In this document: one piece after another, positions 6,693 to 13,864 of the stretch
Layout of the letters: every line of letters begins with the position of its first letter
How positions within the stretch are numbered: position 1 is the stretch's first letter
Assembly: GCA_005884335.1 (NCBI GenBank)
Contig: VBCJ01000255.1
Span: 1 to 13,864 of the forward strand
DNA length: 13,864 nucleotides
Source of the DNA: Betaproteobacteria bacterium
Lineage (GTDB): Bacteria > Pseudomonadota > Gammaproteobacteria > Burkholderiales > SG8-39
Reading direction: 5' to 3'
Notes under the pieces: generated by a model
What the model saw: the letters and a program-made list of their open reading frames with translations, nothing else
What the model was told of the DNA's origin: nothing
Database searches by the model: none
Program-made: the position numbers and the translations under genes

Positions 6693-8339
6693 ATGAAACA
6701 TAACTATCAGAGTCGAAGCGAGGAGCGTATGAAACGGATCCTGACTATTGCACTATTGGGCGCGGCGACGGCGTTGTGCATTCCGGCGCATGCCGCACCG
6801 AAGGGGGACGGGCGCCCCGACGGCGGCGTCCTCAACTACAGCGAGTACGGCCGGCCGGCGACGCTCGACCCGATCACCAGCAACGAGACGATTTCGCTGC
6901 GCATCACGGAGCTCGTGTTCAACGGCCTGGTCGGCATCGACGAGAAGCAGGAAATCGTGCCCGAGCTGGCCGAGCGCTGGGAGGCGTCGAAGGACGGCCG
7001 CGTCTACACGTTCTTCCTGCGCAAGGACGTGAAGTGGCACCCGCGCGAGGGCGACGCGCCTAGGGCCTTTACCGCCGACGACGTGGTGTTCACCTACAAC
7101 ATCATGATGCACCCGAAGACCATCACGCCGCTCAAGGTGCGCTACGAGTTCATCGAGAAAGTCGAGAAGACCGGCGACTACACGGTGGTGTTCACGCTCA
7201 AGCGCCCGATCCTGAACGCGCTGGCGAAGTTCAGCTTCAAGATCATCCCCAAGCACGGCCCGGCGAACCCGCAGTACCTGACGCGCGAGGACCGGTTCGC
7301 CCACAGCCCGATCGGCACCGGCCCGTACATGCTCCAGACCGTAACCGGTGACGGCGAGGTGGTGCTGGTCTCGAACCCGGACTACTTCAAGGGCCGCGCG
7401 CACATCGACAAGTTCGTCGCCAGACCGTTCGCCGACCAGAACATCATGGCCCAGGCGCTGATGTTCAACGCCATCGACATGATCGTGCTGGTCAACCCGC
7501 GCAACCTGCCGGAGGTTCAGGGCGACAAGCGCTTCGTGCTGCAGCCGTACAACGCGTTGTCCTACTCGTTCTTCGGCTACAACGTGCGCAACCCGCTGCT
7601 CGCGGACCGGCGCGTGCGCCAGGCGATCACGACTGCGGTCAACCGCCAAGAGATGCTCGACTCGTTCTTCAACGGCCAAGGCACGGTCATCTCCGGCCCG
7701 TTCGCGCCCGGAAGCTGGGCATACAACCTCGACGTCAAGCCGTTGCCGTTCGGCCCGGAGCGAGCGCGCGCCTTGCTCACTGAGGCGGGCTTCAGGCCCG
7801 GCACGGACGGGATCATGGAGAAGGACGGCAAGAAGCTCGTGTTTTCGCTCAAGGTCCCCATCGAGAAGGAGAGCGAGGCGGTCAAGCGCGTCGTGCTCGC
7901 GTTCCAGAATTATCTCAAGGGCGCCGGCATGGCGATCACGGTCGATTTCAAGGAATGGCAGGCGTGGAAGGAGGACGTCTTCCTCGAGCACAACTTCGAC
8001 ATCATGTTTGCGTCCTGGGTGTTCGACGACTCGGCGGACATCTCGTCGCTGTTCCATTCGGCCGAAATCGGCGACTGGAAGAACAACTTCGGCGGCTATT
8101 CCAACCCCGAAGTGGACGGGCTGATCGTCGAGAGCAAGCTCACGCTCGACCACGAGAAGCGTCGGACGATCAACCGCAAGCTCCACGCGATCTTGGCCGA
8201 GGAGCAGCCCTACACTTTCCTTTGGACGCTCACCAACTACAGCGCGTACCACAGGAAGGTGCGGCGCGTGCAGATCCACCCGTACAAGTTCTTCTCGTTC
8301 GCCGACGAGTGGTTCATTCCCGCCAGCGAGCAGAAGTGA
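6693..8339 (+). CDS. Periplasmic substrate-binding protein, family 5 (DppA/OppA-like)
   Basis: The solute-binding subunit of the ABC importer encoded downstream. Hallmarks of the SBP_bac_5 family are present in order: GGVLNYSEYGRPATLDPI, ITELVFNGLVG, PELAERWEASKDGRVYTFFLRKDVKWH, FTADDVVFTYN, SPIGTGPYML, the ADRRVRQAITTAVNR helix and a C-terminal ILAEEQPYTFLW segment. Two starts are possible. The ATG at 6693 has GAGGAG (6680-6685) seven bases upstream and gives 548 residues. The ATG at 6729 has AGGAG only three bases away but gives a textbook signal peptide (KRILTIALLGAATALCIPAHA, then APKG) and 536 residues. I list the first because of spacing; in either case the protein is exported without a lipobox. 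The substrate is probably di- or oligopeptides, but this family also binds heme, nickel and sugars, so it is unproven. Confidence 0.92.
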   Translation: MKHNYQSRSEERMKRILTIALLGAATALCIPAHAAPKGDGRPDGGVLNYSEYGRPATLDPITSNETISLRITELVFNGLVGIDEKQEIVPELAERWEASKDGRVYTFFLRKDVKWHPREGDAPRAFTADDVVFTYNIMMHPKTITPLKVRYEFIEKVEKTGDYTVVFTLKRPILNALAKFSFKIIPKHGPANPQYLTREDRFAHSPIGTGPYMLQTVTGDGEVVLVSNPDYFKGRAHIDKFVARPFADQNIMAQALMFNAIDMIVLVNPRNLPEVQGDKRFVLQPYNALSYSFFGYNVRNPLLADRRVRQAITTAVNRQEMLDSFFNGQGTVISGPFAPGSWAYNLDVKPLPFGPERARALLTEAGFRPGTDGIMEKDGKKLVFSLKVPIEKESEAVKRVVLAFQNYLKGAGMAITVDFKEWQAWKEDVFLEHNFDIMFASWVFDDSADISSLFHSAEIGDWKNNFGGYSNPEVDGLIVESKLTLDHEKRRTINRKLHAILAEEQPYTFLWTLTNYSAYHRKVRRVQIHPYKFFSFADEWFIPASEQK

Positions 8340-8356
8340 CGCCGGCTACGGCGTCA
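8337..8356 (+). promoter_or_regulatory. Hairpin overlapping the stop codon of the binding-protein gene
   Basis: TGACGCCG (8337-8344) pairs perfectly with CGGCGTCA (8349-8356) around a GCTA loop, an 8-bp GC-rich stem whose 5' arm includes the TGA stop. No T-run follows, so it is not a normal terminator. Its 3' arm shares four bases with the palindromic repeat that follows, so the two structures compete. It may protect the 3' end of the binding-protein mRNA. Confidence 0.5.
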
Positions 8357-8426
8357 TCCTGAGCGAAGCGAAGGATCTGCTTTACGTAAAAAACAGATTC
8401 TTCGTCGCTACGCTCCTCAGAATGAC
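8353..8426. repeat. Imperfect palindromic repeat (REP/MITE-like) inside the transporter gene cluster
   Basis: GTCATCCTGAGCGAAGCG begins the left arm and its near reverse complement, ending CTCAGAATGAC, closes the right arm. The inner stem is the strongest: GAAGGATCTG (8370-8379) pairs with CAGATTCTTC (8394-8403) with one G-T pair, around a 14-base AT-rich loop. The outer part pairs with two 3-base bulges on the right arm and a few mismatches. From memory, this type of sequence (TCATCCTGAGCGAAGCGAAGGATCT and its complement) recurs between genes in many environmental bacterial genomes. It contains no gene. It lies between the binding-protein and first permease genes, so it would be transcribed as a long hairpin. 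Confidence 0.75.
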
Positions 8427-8449
8427 AGGCACCGGAGGATGGGGTCCCC

Positions 8450-9412
8450 GTGAAGCTCGCCGCGATCAAGCCCGTCAGCCGCGTGCTCGCGCGCGAGCTC
8501 GGGATCACCGCGTTGTTGCTCTTCGGCGTGAGCGTGGTCGTGTTCGCCATTCTCTATCTCGCGCCCGGCGACCCGCTCAACGTTTTGCTCGAGGGCCAGT
8601 CGCCGCGCTCCGAGCTCGCCCTCGGCATGCGCGAGGCGCTCGGCGTACCCCGTACCTGGTACGGCCAGTACGCGGCGTGGTTCGGCAAGATGCTGCAGGG
8701 CAACTTCGGCAACTCGATCCGCACCGGCCTGCCGGTGCTGCCGGAGCTCGCGCGCGTCGGCGTCTACACGCTCACCCTCACGCTCGGCTCGCTCGCGCTC
8801 ACGCTCCTGATCGCGGTTCCGATCGCGGTGCACGCGGCCGCGCACGGCGGCACCGCCGGCAACACCGCGGCGACCCTGGTCGCGTACGTCCTCTCGGCAG
8901 TGCCGGTGTTCTGGTTCGGCTACATCGTCGTCTACGTCTTCATCCATCAGTTCGGCATGTTCCCGCTGATCTCGGGGACGGCGGCAAAGCAGGAGCACGC
9001 GTGGCTGTATTTCCTCGTTCCGATCTTCGTGCTCGGGATCGCGAGCGGCACGCTCTCCGAAATGATCCGCCACCTGCGCGAGGAGTTGTCGCGGGTGCTG
9101 GCCGAAGACTACATCCGCACCGCGCGCGCCAAGGGAGCCGCGGTATGGCGCCATGCGTTCAAGGAGGGTTTCCTGATCCCGGTCACCGAGATCATGAGCG
9201 CCAAGATCCCGTTCCTGCTCGGCGGTGCGGTGATCGTCGAGCAGGTGTTCAACTGGCCCGGCATGGGGCGCATGGCCTGGCAGGCAGCGCAGGATCGCGA
9301 CTTCCCGGTCATCATGGGCATCGCCCTCGTAGCCGCGGCGTTCGTGCGTCTCGGTAACCTGCTGCAGCGCGTCGTCTTCACCGCCGTCAATCCGCGCGCA
9401 TCGAGAGAATAA
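8450..9412 (+). CDS. ABC importer permease, DppB/OppB family
   Basis: A protein of 320 residues. The GTG start at 8450 is preceded by GGAGG (8434-8438) at a rather long 11-base spacing. A hydrophobic first helix (about 18-38) ends in the family motif YLAPGDPL. A periplasmic segment follows (about 45-100, with GNFGNSI), then further membrane helices at about 105-128, 140-166, 185-203, 250-268 and 285-305. The cytoplasmic EAA loop that docks the ATPases is seen at about 211-243 (EELSRVLAEDYIRTARAKG, then AFKEGFLIP), followed by LLGGAVIVEQVFNWPGMG. The length is normal for the family. It forms the inner-membrane channel together with the next gene's product, 8 bases downstream. Confidence 0.94.
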   Translation: MKLAAIKPVSRVLARELGITALLLFGVSVVVFAILYLAPGDPLNVLLEGQSPRSELALGMREALGVPRTWYGQYAAWFGKMLQGNFGNSIRTGLPVLPELARVGVYTLTLTLGSLALTLLIAVPIAVHAAAHGGTAGNTAATLVAYVLSAVPVFWFGYIVVYVFIHQFGMFPLISGTAAKQEHAWLYFLVPIFVLGIASGTLSEMIRHLREELSRVLAEDYIRTARAKGAAVWRHAFKEGFLIPVTEIMSAKIPFLLGGAVIVEQVFNWPGMGRMAWQAAQDRDFPVIMGIALVAAAFVRLGNLLQRVVFTAVNPRASRE

Positions 9413-9420
9413 GGCAGCGC

Positions 9421-10314
9421 ATGCGTCGCTACGTCCAGACGCCCGGCCCCATCGGCGAGTTCTCGGAGCTCGCGCTTCGGCAGCGCGCGGAGCCGCTCGA
9501 TCTCGTCTACGTGGGTTACGGCCTGCTGGTGGTGGCGGTGGTGGTGGCCTCGTACATGCTCGGCGCGTTCGGCTGGCTGCCCGATGATCCTCAAGCGATG
9601 AACGTCGGACTGATCAACGCGGCGCCATTCACCTCCGGGCATGTGCTCGGCACCGACTTCCTCGGGCGCGACCTGCAGGCGCGGCTGATCCTCGGCATCC
9701 AGGCCTACTTTCTCCCCGGACTGCTTGCGATCACGATTTCGGTCGTCGGCGGAAGCATTCTCGGCATCCTGGCCGGCTACCGTGGCGGCTGGTTCGACAC
9801 GATCATCACCTACTTCGACAACCTGCTCGACTCGTTCCCGCGCCTGGTGCTGATCCTGCTCGTGATCGCCGCGTTCAAACCCGACATCTATTACGTCATG
9901 GTCGTAGTCGGCATTACCGGCATGCCGGTGATCGCCAATCTGATCGCGGGCAAGATCGCGTTTCTTCGACAGAAGAGCTTCATCGAGGCGGCGCATGCGC
10001 TCGGGTTGCCGGCGCACACGGTCATTCTCAAGCATATACTGTGGTTGAATTGCCGCGCCCTGCTCGTGATCCAGGCCACCCTCGGCATGGCCGAGGCGAT
10101 TCTGGTCGAGACGAGTCTCTCCTACCTCGGCTTCGGGGTGCAGGAGCCCACGCCTTCATGGGGCAACATGGTTCAGGCCGGCGCGAACTATTTCCTGCAG
10201 GGCAACTTCTGGCCCTCGACCGCGCCGGCGCTCGCGATCCTCGCGACGATCCTCGGATTCCAGTTGCTCGGCGATGGGCTCAACAACCTGCTCGAGGGCA
10301 AGCGGAGGAGGTGA
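9421..10314 (+). CDS. ABC importer permease, DppC/OppC family
   Basis: A protein of 297 residues with ATG at 9421; AAGG overlapping the previous stop (9411-9414) can serve as ribosome binding site. The N-terminal OppC-type segment has one membrane helix (about 30-50). It is followed by the family signature HVLGTDFLGRD (74-84), helices at about 95-118 and 140-178, and a GILAGYRGGWFD turn. The EAA loop runs from about 184 to 211 (KSFIEAAHALGLPAHTVILKH), followed by VETSLSYLGFGVQEPTPSWG, also typical. It is the second channel subunit. Its stop codon overlaps the start of the first ATPase gene (TGATG at 10312-10316), which indicates coupled translation. Confidence 0.95.
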   Translation: MRRYVQTPGPIGEFSELALRQRAEPLDLVYVGYGLLVVAVVVASYMLGAFGWLPDDPQAMNVGLINAAPFTSGHVLGTDFLGRDLQARLILGIQAYFLPGLLAITISVVGGSILGILAGYRGGWFDTIITYFDNLLDSFPRLVLILLVIAAFKPDIYYVMVVVGITGMPVIANLIAGKIAFLRQKSFIEAAHALGLPAHTVILKHILWLNCRALLVIQATLGMAEAILVETSLSYLGFGVQEPTPSWGNMVQAGANYFLQGNFWPSTAPALAILATILGFQLLGDGLNNLLEGKRRR

Positions 10315-11423
10315 TGGACGCGCCCCTGCTAGCCATCGAGAACCTGCGGACCTACTTCTACTCGCGCGCCAAGCGCGCTTTCATCCGCTCGGTGGACGGC
10401 GTGAGCCTTGGCGTCGCGCGCGGCGAAACCCTCGGCATCGTGGGCGAGAGCGGCAGCGGCAAGAGCGTCACCGCGCTCTCGGCCGCGGGTCTCGTTTCCG
10501 CCGGACCGGGCGTCATCAGCGGCCGCATCGACCTGTACTCGAACGGTGCACGGCGCAACCTGCTCGATGGTCTGGAGAACTACGCGCGCATCACGGAGCG
10601 GGATGGACGCGTCATGGAGGTGGAGAAGGACGAGCGCGGTTGGCGCAAACGCTCCGAGACATTGATGGCGGGCGTGCGCGGCAAAGAGATCGCCATGATC
10701 TTCCAGAATCCGCGCTCGGCGCTGAACCCTTACTCCACGATCGGAAAGCAGCTCGTGGAGACCATCCGCCTGCACACGAGCCTCAAGGGCGAAAGCGAAG
10801 CCAAGGAACGCGCGATCCACTGGCTCGAGCGCGTGCGCATCGATTCACCCAGGCTGCGCTTCGACAACTTTCCCTTCGGCATGTCCGGCGGCATGTGCCA
10901 GCGCGCCATGATCGCGATGGCGCTCTCCGCCGAGCCCTCGCTCCTGATCGCCGACGAGCCGACCACCGGCCTCGACGTCACCATCCAATCCCGCATCGTG
11001 GATTTGCTGGCCCAGCTCAAGACGGAGACCGGCATCACCACGCTTCTCATCAGCCACGACATCAGCGTGATCCAGCGTCTCTCGGATCGCATTGCGGTGA
11101 TGTACGGCGGCACCGTGGTGGAGACCGGGCGCACCGCGGAGGTGCTCGCGCCGGAAGCGAGGGTGCGCCACCCGTACACCACGGCGCTGCTCGCCTCGAT
11201 CCCGAGCGCGGAGACGATACGCCGGAAAAGCTATCTGCAGGCGATCGAAGGCGAGGTTCTCGATACCATCGAGGTGCCGCGCGGTTGCCGCTTCTACGGT
11301 CGTTGTAACCGCGTCACCGAGGCGATCCGCGAAAACTGCGCAGGTCTGGAGCCGCCGCTCGGCGAGGTCGCGCCCGGTCACAAGGTGCGCTGCTGGTTGT
11401 ACCCGGCGACGGGGAAAGCATGA
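10314..11423 (+). CDS. ABC importer ATPase, DppD/OppD family, with extra segment before the Q-loop
   Basis: A protein of 369 residues. The start at 10314 overlaps the upstream stop and follows a strong GGAGGAGG (10304-10311). The open frame continues upstream, but only in the shadow of the permease gene. All nucleotide-binding motifs are present: Walker A GESGSGKS (44-51), Q-loop IFQNP (Gln131), signature MSGGMCQR (190-197, Cys where Ser or Arg is usual), Walker B LLIADEP with the catalytic Glu, D-loop GLD and H-loop ISHD. The C-terminal oligopeptide-type region holds the Cys cluster GCRFYGRC with Cys342 and Cys360. Between Walker A and the Q-loop there are about 80 residues where E. coli DppD, from memory, has about 49. 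The extra ~30 residues (about 76-118) are charged, e.g. DGRVMEVEKDERGWRKR. Catalytic function looks intact. Confidence 0.94.
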   Translation: MDAPLLAIENLRTYFYSRAKRAFIRSVDGVSLGVARGETLGIVGESGSGKSVTALSAAGLVSAGPGVISGRIDLYSNGARRNLLDGLENYARITERDGRVMEVEKDERGWRKRSETLMAGVRGKEIAMIFQNPRSALNPYSTIGKQLVETIRLHTSLKGESEAKERAIHWLERVRIDSPRLRFDNFPFGMSGGMCQRAMIAMALSAEPSLLIADEPTTGLDVTIQSRIVDLLAQLKTETGITTLLISHDISVIQRLSDRIAVMYGGTVVETGRTAEVLAPEARVRHPYTTALLASIPSAETIRRKSYLQAIEGEVLDTIEVPRGCRFYGRCNRVTEAIRENCAGLEPPLGEVAPGHKVRCWLYPATGKA

Positions 11424-12316
11424 ACCGCACCATTCTTGAAGTCACCGATCTGCGCAAGGAATACAGTCAGCGCCGCGGCCTGATCTCGATGCTGACCGGT
11501 CAGGGGCGCGTGATCCCGGCAGTGGACGGCGTGAGCTTTTATCTCAGGGAAAACGAGACCGTCGGCCTGGTCGGCGAGTCCGGCTGCGGCAAGACCACGA
11601 TAGGACGCACGGTGCTGCGGCTGACCGACCCCAGCAGCGGGCGTGTCGTGTTCGACGGGCGCGACATCACCAACGAGCGCCCGAGCGACGGCGAAATCGC
11701 AATCCGCATCCGCGAGCTGCTGGAGCAGGTGAGTCTCAAGGACAGCAAGCTCGCGAACTTTCCCTCGGAACTTTCCGGCGGCGAGAAGCGCCGGGTGGGG
11801 ATCGCGCGCGTGCTCGCGGTGCGCCCGCGCCTGATCGTTGCCGACGAGCCCACGAGCGCGCTCGACATCTCGATCCAGGCGCAGGTGGTGAACCTGCTGC
11901 GCGACCTGCAAAAAGACCTGGGGCTCACGTATCTGTTCATCTCGCACGATCTCCCGGTCGTGGAGCTGGTCAGCCAGAAGGTAGCGGTCATGTATCTCGG
12001 ACGCATCGTCGAGATGGGTCTGGCGGAGAACATCGCGCACCAGCCGCGCCATCCCTACACGGGCATCCTGTGGTCGTCGCTCGCGGACAAGCAGACCACC
12101 GAGGTGAACCGGCGAGTGGACGACGTGACGGTCGAGCGCGAGCGCCGCACCTGGGGCGTGTTCGACTTCGAGCAGCCGGTCAGCGGCTGCCGCTTCGCCC
12201 CGCGCTGTCCCCTGTATAAAGACAAAGGCAGTCCCGCCGTTTGCACCGACCCCGCCTCCGAGCCGCAGTTGAGGGACGTGGGGCACGGGCACGTGGTGGC
12301 GTGCCATTTCGCGTAG
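11420..12316 (+). CDS. ABC importer ATPase, DppF/OppF family, shortened and lacking the Q-loop region
   Basis: A protein of 298 residues, overlapping the previous gene by four bases (ATGA at 11420-11423). Walker A GESGCGKT (52-59), signature LSGGEKRR (118-125), Walker B LIVADEP, D-loop SALD and H-loop ISHD are intact, and the C-terminal region has GCRFAPRCP. Between Walker A and the signature there are only about 58 residues where E. coli DppF, from memory, has about 99. The text passes from FDGRDITNERPSDGE directly to IRIRELLEQVSL. The expected segment with the Q-loop (IVFQ[ND]PYxSLNPR) is missing. The frame is continuous and no Q-loop remnant was found in the other frames, so this is a clean in-frame deletion or a natural variant, not a frameshift. 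ATP should still bind, but coupling to the permeases at this site may differ from normal. Confidence 0.92.
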   Translation: MNRTILEVTDLRKEYSQRRGLISMLTGQGRVIPAVDGVSFYLRENETVGLVGESGCGKTTIGRTVLRLTDPSSGRVVFDGRDITNERPSDGEIAIRIRELLEQVSLKDSKLANFPSELSGGEKRRVGIARVLAVRPRLIVADEPTSALDISIQAQVVNLLRDLQKDLGLTYLFISHDLPVVELVSQKVAVMYLGRIVEMGLAENIAHQPRHPYTGILWSSLADKQTTEVNRRVDDVTVERERRTWGVFDFEQPVSGCRFAPRCPLYKDKGSPAVCTDPASEPQLRDVGHGHVVACHFA

Positions 12317-12342
12317 CAGCTGAGGGGATATTCTCCCCCGCC

Positions 12343-13864
12343 CTACATATTGCGGCGGTATTGGCCTCCGACCTCGAACAGCGCCGAGGTGATCTGGCCC
12401 AGCGAGCAGCAGCGCACGGCTTCCATCAGCACCGCGAAGACGTTCTCGTCATTGATCACCGCCTGTTGCAGGCGTTTCAGCATCGGACCCGATTGGGTCA
12501 TGTGCCGCTCGCGAAACTCGGCCAGGCGCCTGAGCTGAGATTGCTTTTCCTCCTCGGTCGAGCGGATCAGCTCGAGCCTGTGCGGGACCGGATTTGCGCG
12601 CGGATTGCGGAAAGTGTTCACGCCGACGATGGGATATGAGCCGTCGTGCTTTCGGTGCTCGTAGACCATCGATTCTTCCTGGATCTTGCCGCGCTGGTAG
12701 CCTGTCTCCATCGCCCCGAGCACGCCGCCGCGCTCGGCGATCGCCTCGAACTCCTTCAACACCGCTTCTTCGACCAGATCGGTCAGCTCCTCGACGATGA
12801 ACGAGCCCTGGTTCGGATTCTCGTTCTTTCCCAATCCCCATTCCTTGTTGATGACGAGCTGGATCGCCATGGCGCGGCGCACCGACTCCTCGGTGGGCGT
12901 GGTGATCGCCTCGTCGTAGGCGTTGGTGTGCAGGGAATTGGTGTTGTCGTAGGTCGAGATCAGCGCCTGGAGCGTGGTGCGAATGTCGTTGAAGGCGATC
13001 TCCTGGGCGTGGAGCGAGCGTCCCGAAGTCTGCGAATGGAATTTGAGCTTCTGGCTGCGCTCGTTGGCGCCGTACTTGTCCCGCATCGCCACCGCCCAGA
13101 TGCGCCGCGCCACGCGTCCGAGCACGGCATATTCGGGCTCCATGCCGTAGCTGAAGAAAAACGACAGGTTCGGCACGAAATCGTCGATCCTCATTCCGCG
13201 TGCGAGGTAGGCCTCGACGAACGTGAAGCCGTTCGCAAGCGTAAAGGCGAGCTGCGAGATCGGGTTCGCGCCGGCCTCTGCGATGTGGTATCCGGAGATC
13301 GATGCGGAATAGAAATTCCGCACGTCGTGGTCGATGAAGTACTCCTGGACGTCGCCCATCACCTTGAGCGAGAACTCGGTCGAGAAGATGCAGGTGTTCT
13401 GGCCCTGGTCTTCCTTCAAAATGTCCGCCTGCACCGTGCCGCGAACAGTTGAAAGTGTTTCCGCCTTGATCTCCCGGCGCTCGGCGGCCGTCGGCTCGCG
13501 ACCGTTTTCTGCGCGGAACTTGTCCATCTGCTGGTCGATGGCGCAGTTGAGGAACATCGCGAGGATCGTCGGCGCCGGCCCGTTGATCGTCATGCTGACG
13601 CTCGTCGCCGGATCGCACAGGTCGAAGCCCGAGTAGAGCACTTTCATATCTTCGAACGTGGCGATGGATACGCCCGAGTTGCCGACCTTGCCGTAGATGT
13701 CCGGGCGCAGGTCCGGGTCGAAGCCGTAGAGCGTCACGGAATCGAACGCGGTCGAGAGGCGTTTCGCCGGCATGTCTTTCGACAGCAGATGGAAGCGGCG
13801 GTTGGTGCGGAATGGGTCGCCCTCGCCCGCGAACATGCGCGTCGGATCCTCGTTCTCGCGCTTG
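12343..13864 (-). CDS. icmF: Fused isobutyryl-CoA mutase IcmF (C-terminal half, cut by window edge)
   Basis: About 506 C-terminal residues are visible; the frame is open to the window edge and the gene starts beyond it. IcmF is a B12-dependent enzyme interconverting isobutyryl-CoA and n-butyryl-CoA. The full protein (about 1,100 residues) joins a B12-binding domain, a MeaB-like GTPase chaperone and the mutase barrel. Only the barrel and C-terminal region are seen here. Typical text includes DSVTLYGFDPDLRPDIYGKVG, VSMTINGPAP, the active-site ISGYHIAEAGANP (His codon at 13285-13287) and the terminal LFEVGGQYRRNM. At the position where methylmalonyl-CoA mutase has Arg (VRNT), this protein has Gln (GQNT, Gln codon at 13399-13401), the known marker of isobutyryl-CoA type mutases. 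It converges on the transporter genes with 26 bases between stops and is probably unrelated to them. Confidence 0.95.
   Translation of the reverse strand, partial: KRENEDPTRMFAGEGDPFRTNRRFHLLSKDMPAKRLSTAFDSVTLYGFDPDLRPDIYGKVGNSGVSIATFEDMKVLYSGFDLCDPATSVSMTINGPAPTILAMFLNCAIDQQMDKFRAENGREPTAAERREIKAETLSTVRGTVQADILKEDQGQNTCIFSTEFSLKVMGDVQEYFIDHDVRNFYSASISGYHIAEAGANPISQLAFTLANGFTFVEAYLARGMRIDDFVPNLSFFFSYGMEPEYAVLGRVARRIWAVAMRDKYGANERSQKLKFHSQTSGRSLHAQEIAFNDIRTTLQALISTYDNTNSLHTNAYDEAITTPTEESVRRAMAIQLVINKEWGLGKNENPNQGSFIVEELTDLVEEAVLKEFEAIAERGGVLGAMETGYQRGKIQEESMVYEHRKHDGSYPIVGVNTFRNPRANPVPHRLELIRSTEEEKQSQLRRLAEFRERHMTQSGPMLKRLQQAVINDENVFAVLMEAVRCCSLGQITSALFEVGGQYRRNM

Noticed and set aside
6753..8279. 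508-residue minus-strand open frame
   Set aside because: Antisense shadow of the binding-protein gene, whose family motifs are unmistakable.
10041..10313. Upstream extension of the first ATPase gene inside the permease gene
   Set aside because: The extension translates the permease gene in another frame; the ATG at 10314 with a strong ribosome binding site and TGATG overlap is the natural start.
12324..12338. Small hairpin GGGGA-TATTC-TCCCC between the convergent stops, possible bidirectional terminator
   Set aside because: Only 5 bp and not followed by a T-run on either strand; too weak to call, though a terminator is expected here.
12646..13452. 268-residue plus-strand open frame
   Set aside because: Antisense to icmF; composition and position mark it as a shadow.
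1..13864. CRISPR arrays, insertion sequences, phage genes, toxin-antitoxin pairs
   Set aside because: I looked for regular direct repeats, transposase or integrase motifs and small paired genes on both strands and saw none.

Overview
The window is GC-rich DNA (roughly two-thirds G+C by eye) from a Gram-negative bacterium. Supporting signs are two lipoprotein-type signal peptides, periplasmic beta-propeller and TPR proteins, a GAF-type/GGDEF diguanylate cyclase and a fused B12-dependent acyl-CoA mutase (IcmF). IcmF and this general gene style are common in Betaproteobacteria, so that is my best guess. No marker gene proves it.

Layout. (1) 1-584: the C-terminal part of a diguanylate cyclase, cut by the window edge. 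(2) 585-917: a non-coding stretch with a good sigma70-type promoter (634-661), a fragment that looks like the first 25 or so bases of a tRNA, and two clear hairpins. (3) 918-6681: four same-strand genes for envelope proteins. They are a small lipoprotein, an 854-residue modular lipoprotein (carboxypeptidase-regulatory-like repeats, CsgG/TolB-N-like domain, PEGA domain, TPR tail), a TolB-like PD40 propeller protein and a TPR protein. (4) 6693-12316: a complete five-gene Dpp/Opp-type ABC importer (binding protein, two permeases, two ATPases). (5) 12343-13864: the C-terminal half of icmF on the opposite strand, converging on the transporter with only 26 bases between the stops.

Nine genes from 918 to 12316 run in one direction with gaps of about 4 to 110 bases and two overlaps, so they may form one transcription unit. 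The largest gap (8340-8449, after the binding-protein gene) holds a 74-base imperfect palindromic repeat and a perfect 8-bp hairpin that shares bases with it. This arrangement could tune binding protein against permease expression.

The most unusual points are the coupling of a multi-domain envelope lipoprotein/propeller/TPR module to a peptide-type importer, and the state of the two ATPases. The DppF-like subunit lacks about 40 residues that should include the Q-loop, while the DppD-like subunit carries about 30 extra residues just before its Q-loop. Substrate and function of the combined locus cannot be read from the sequence.
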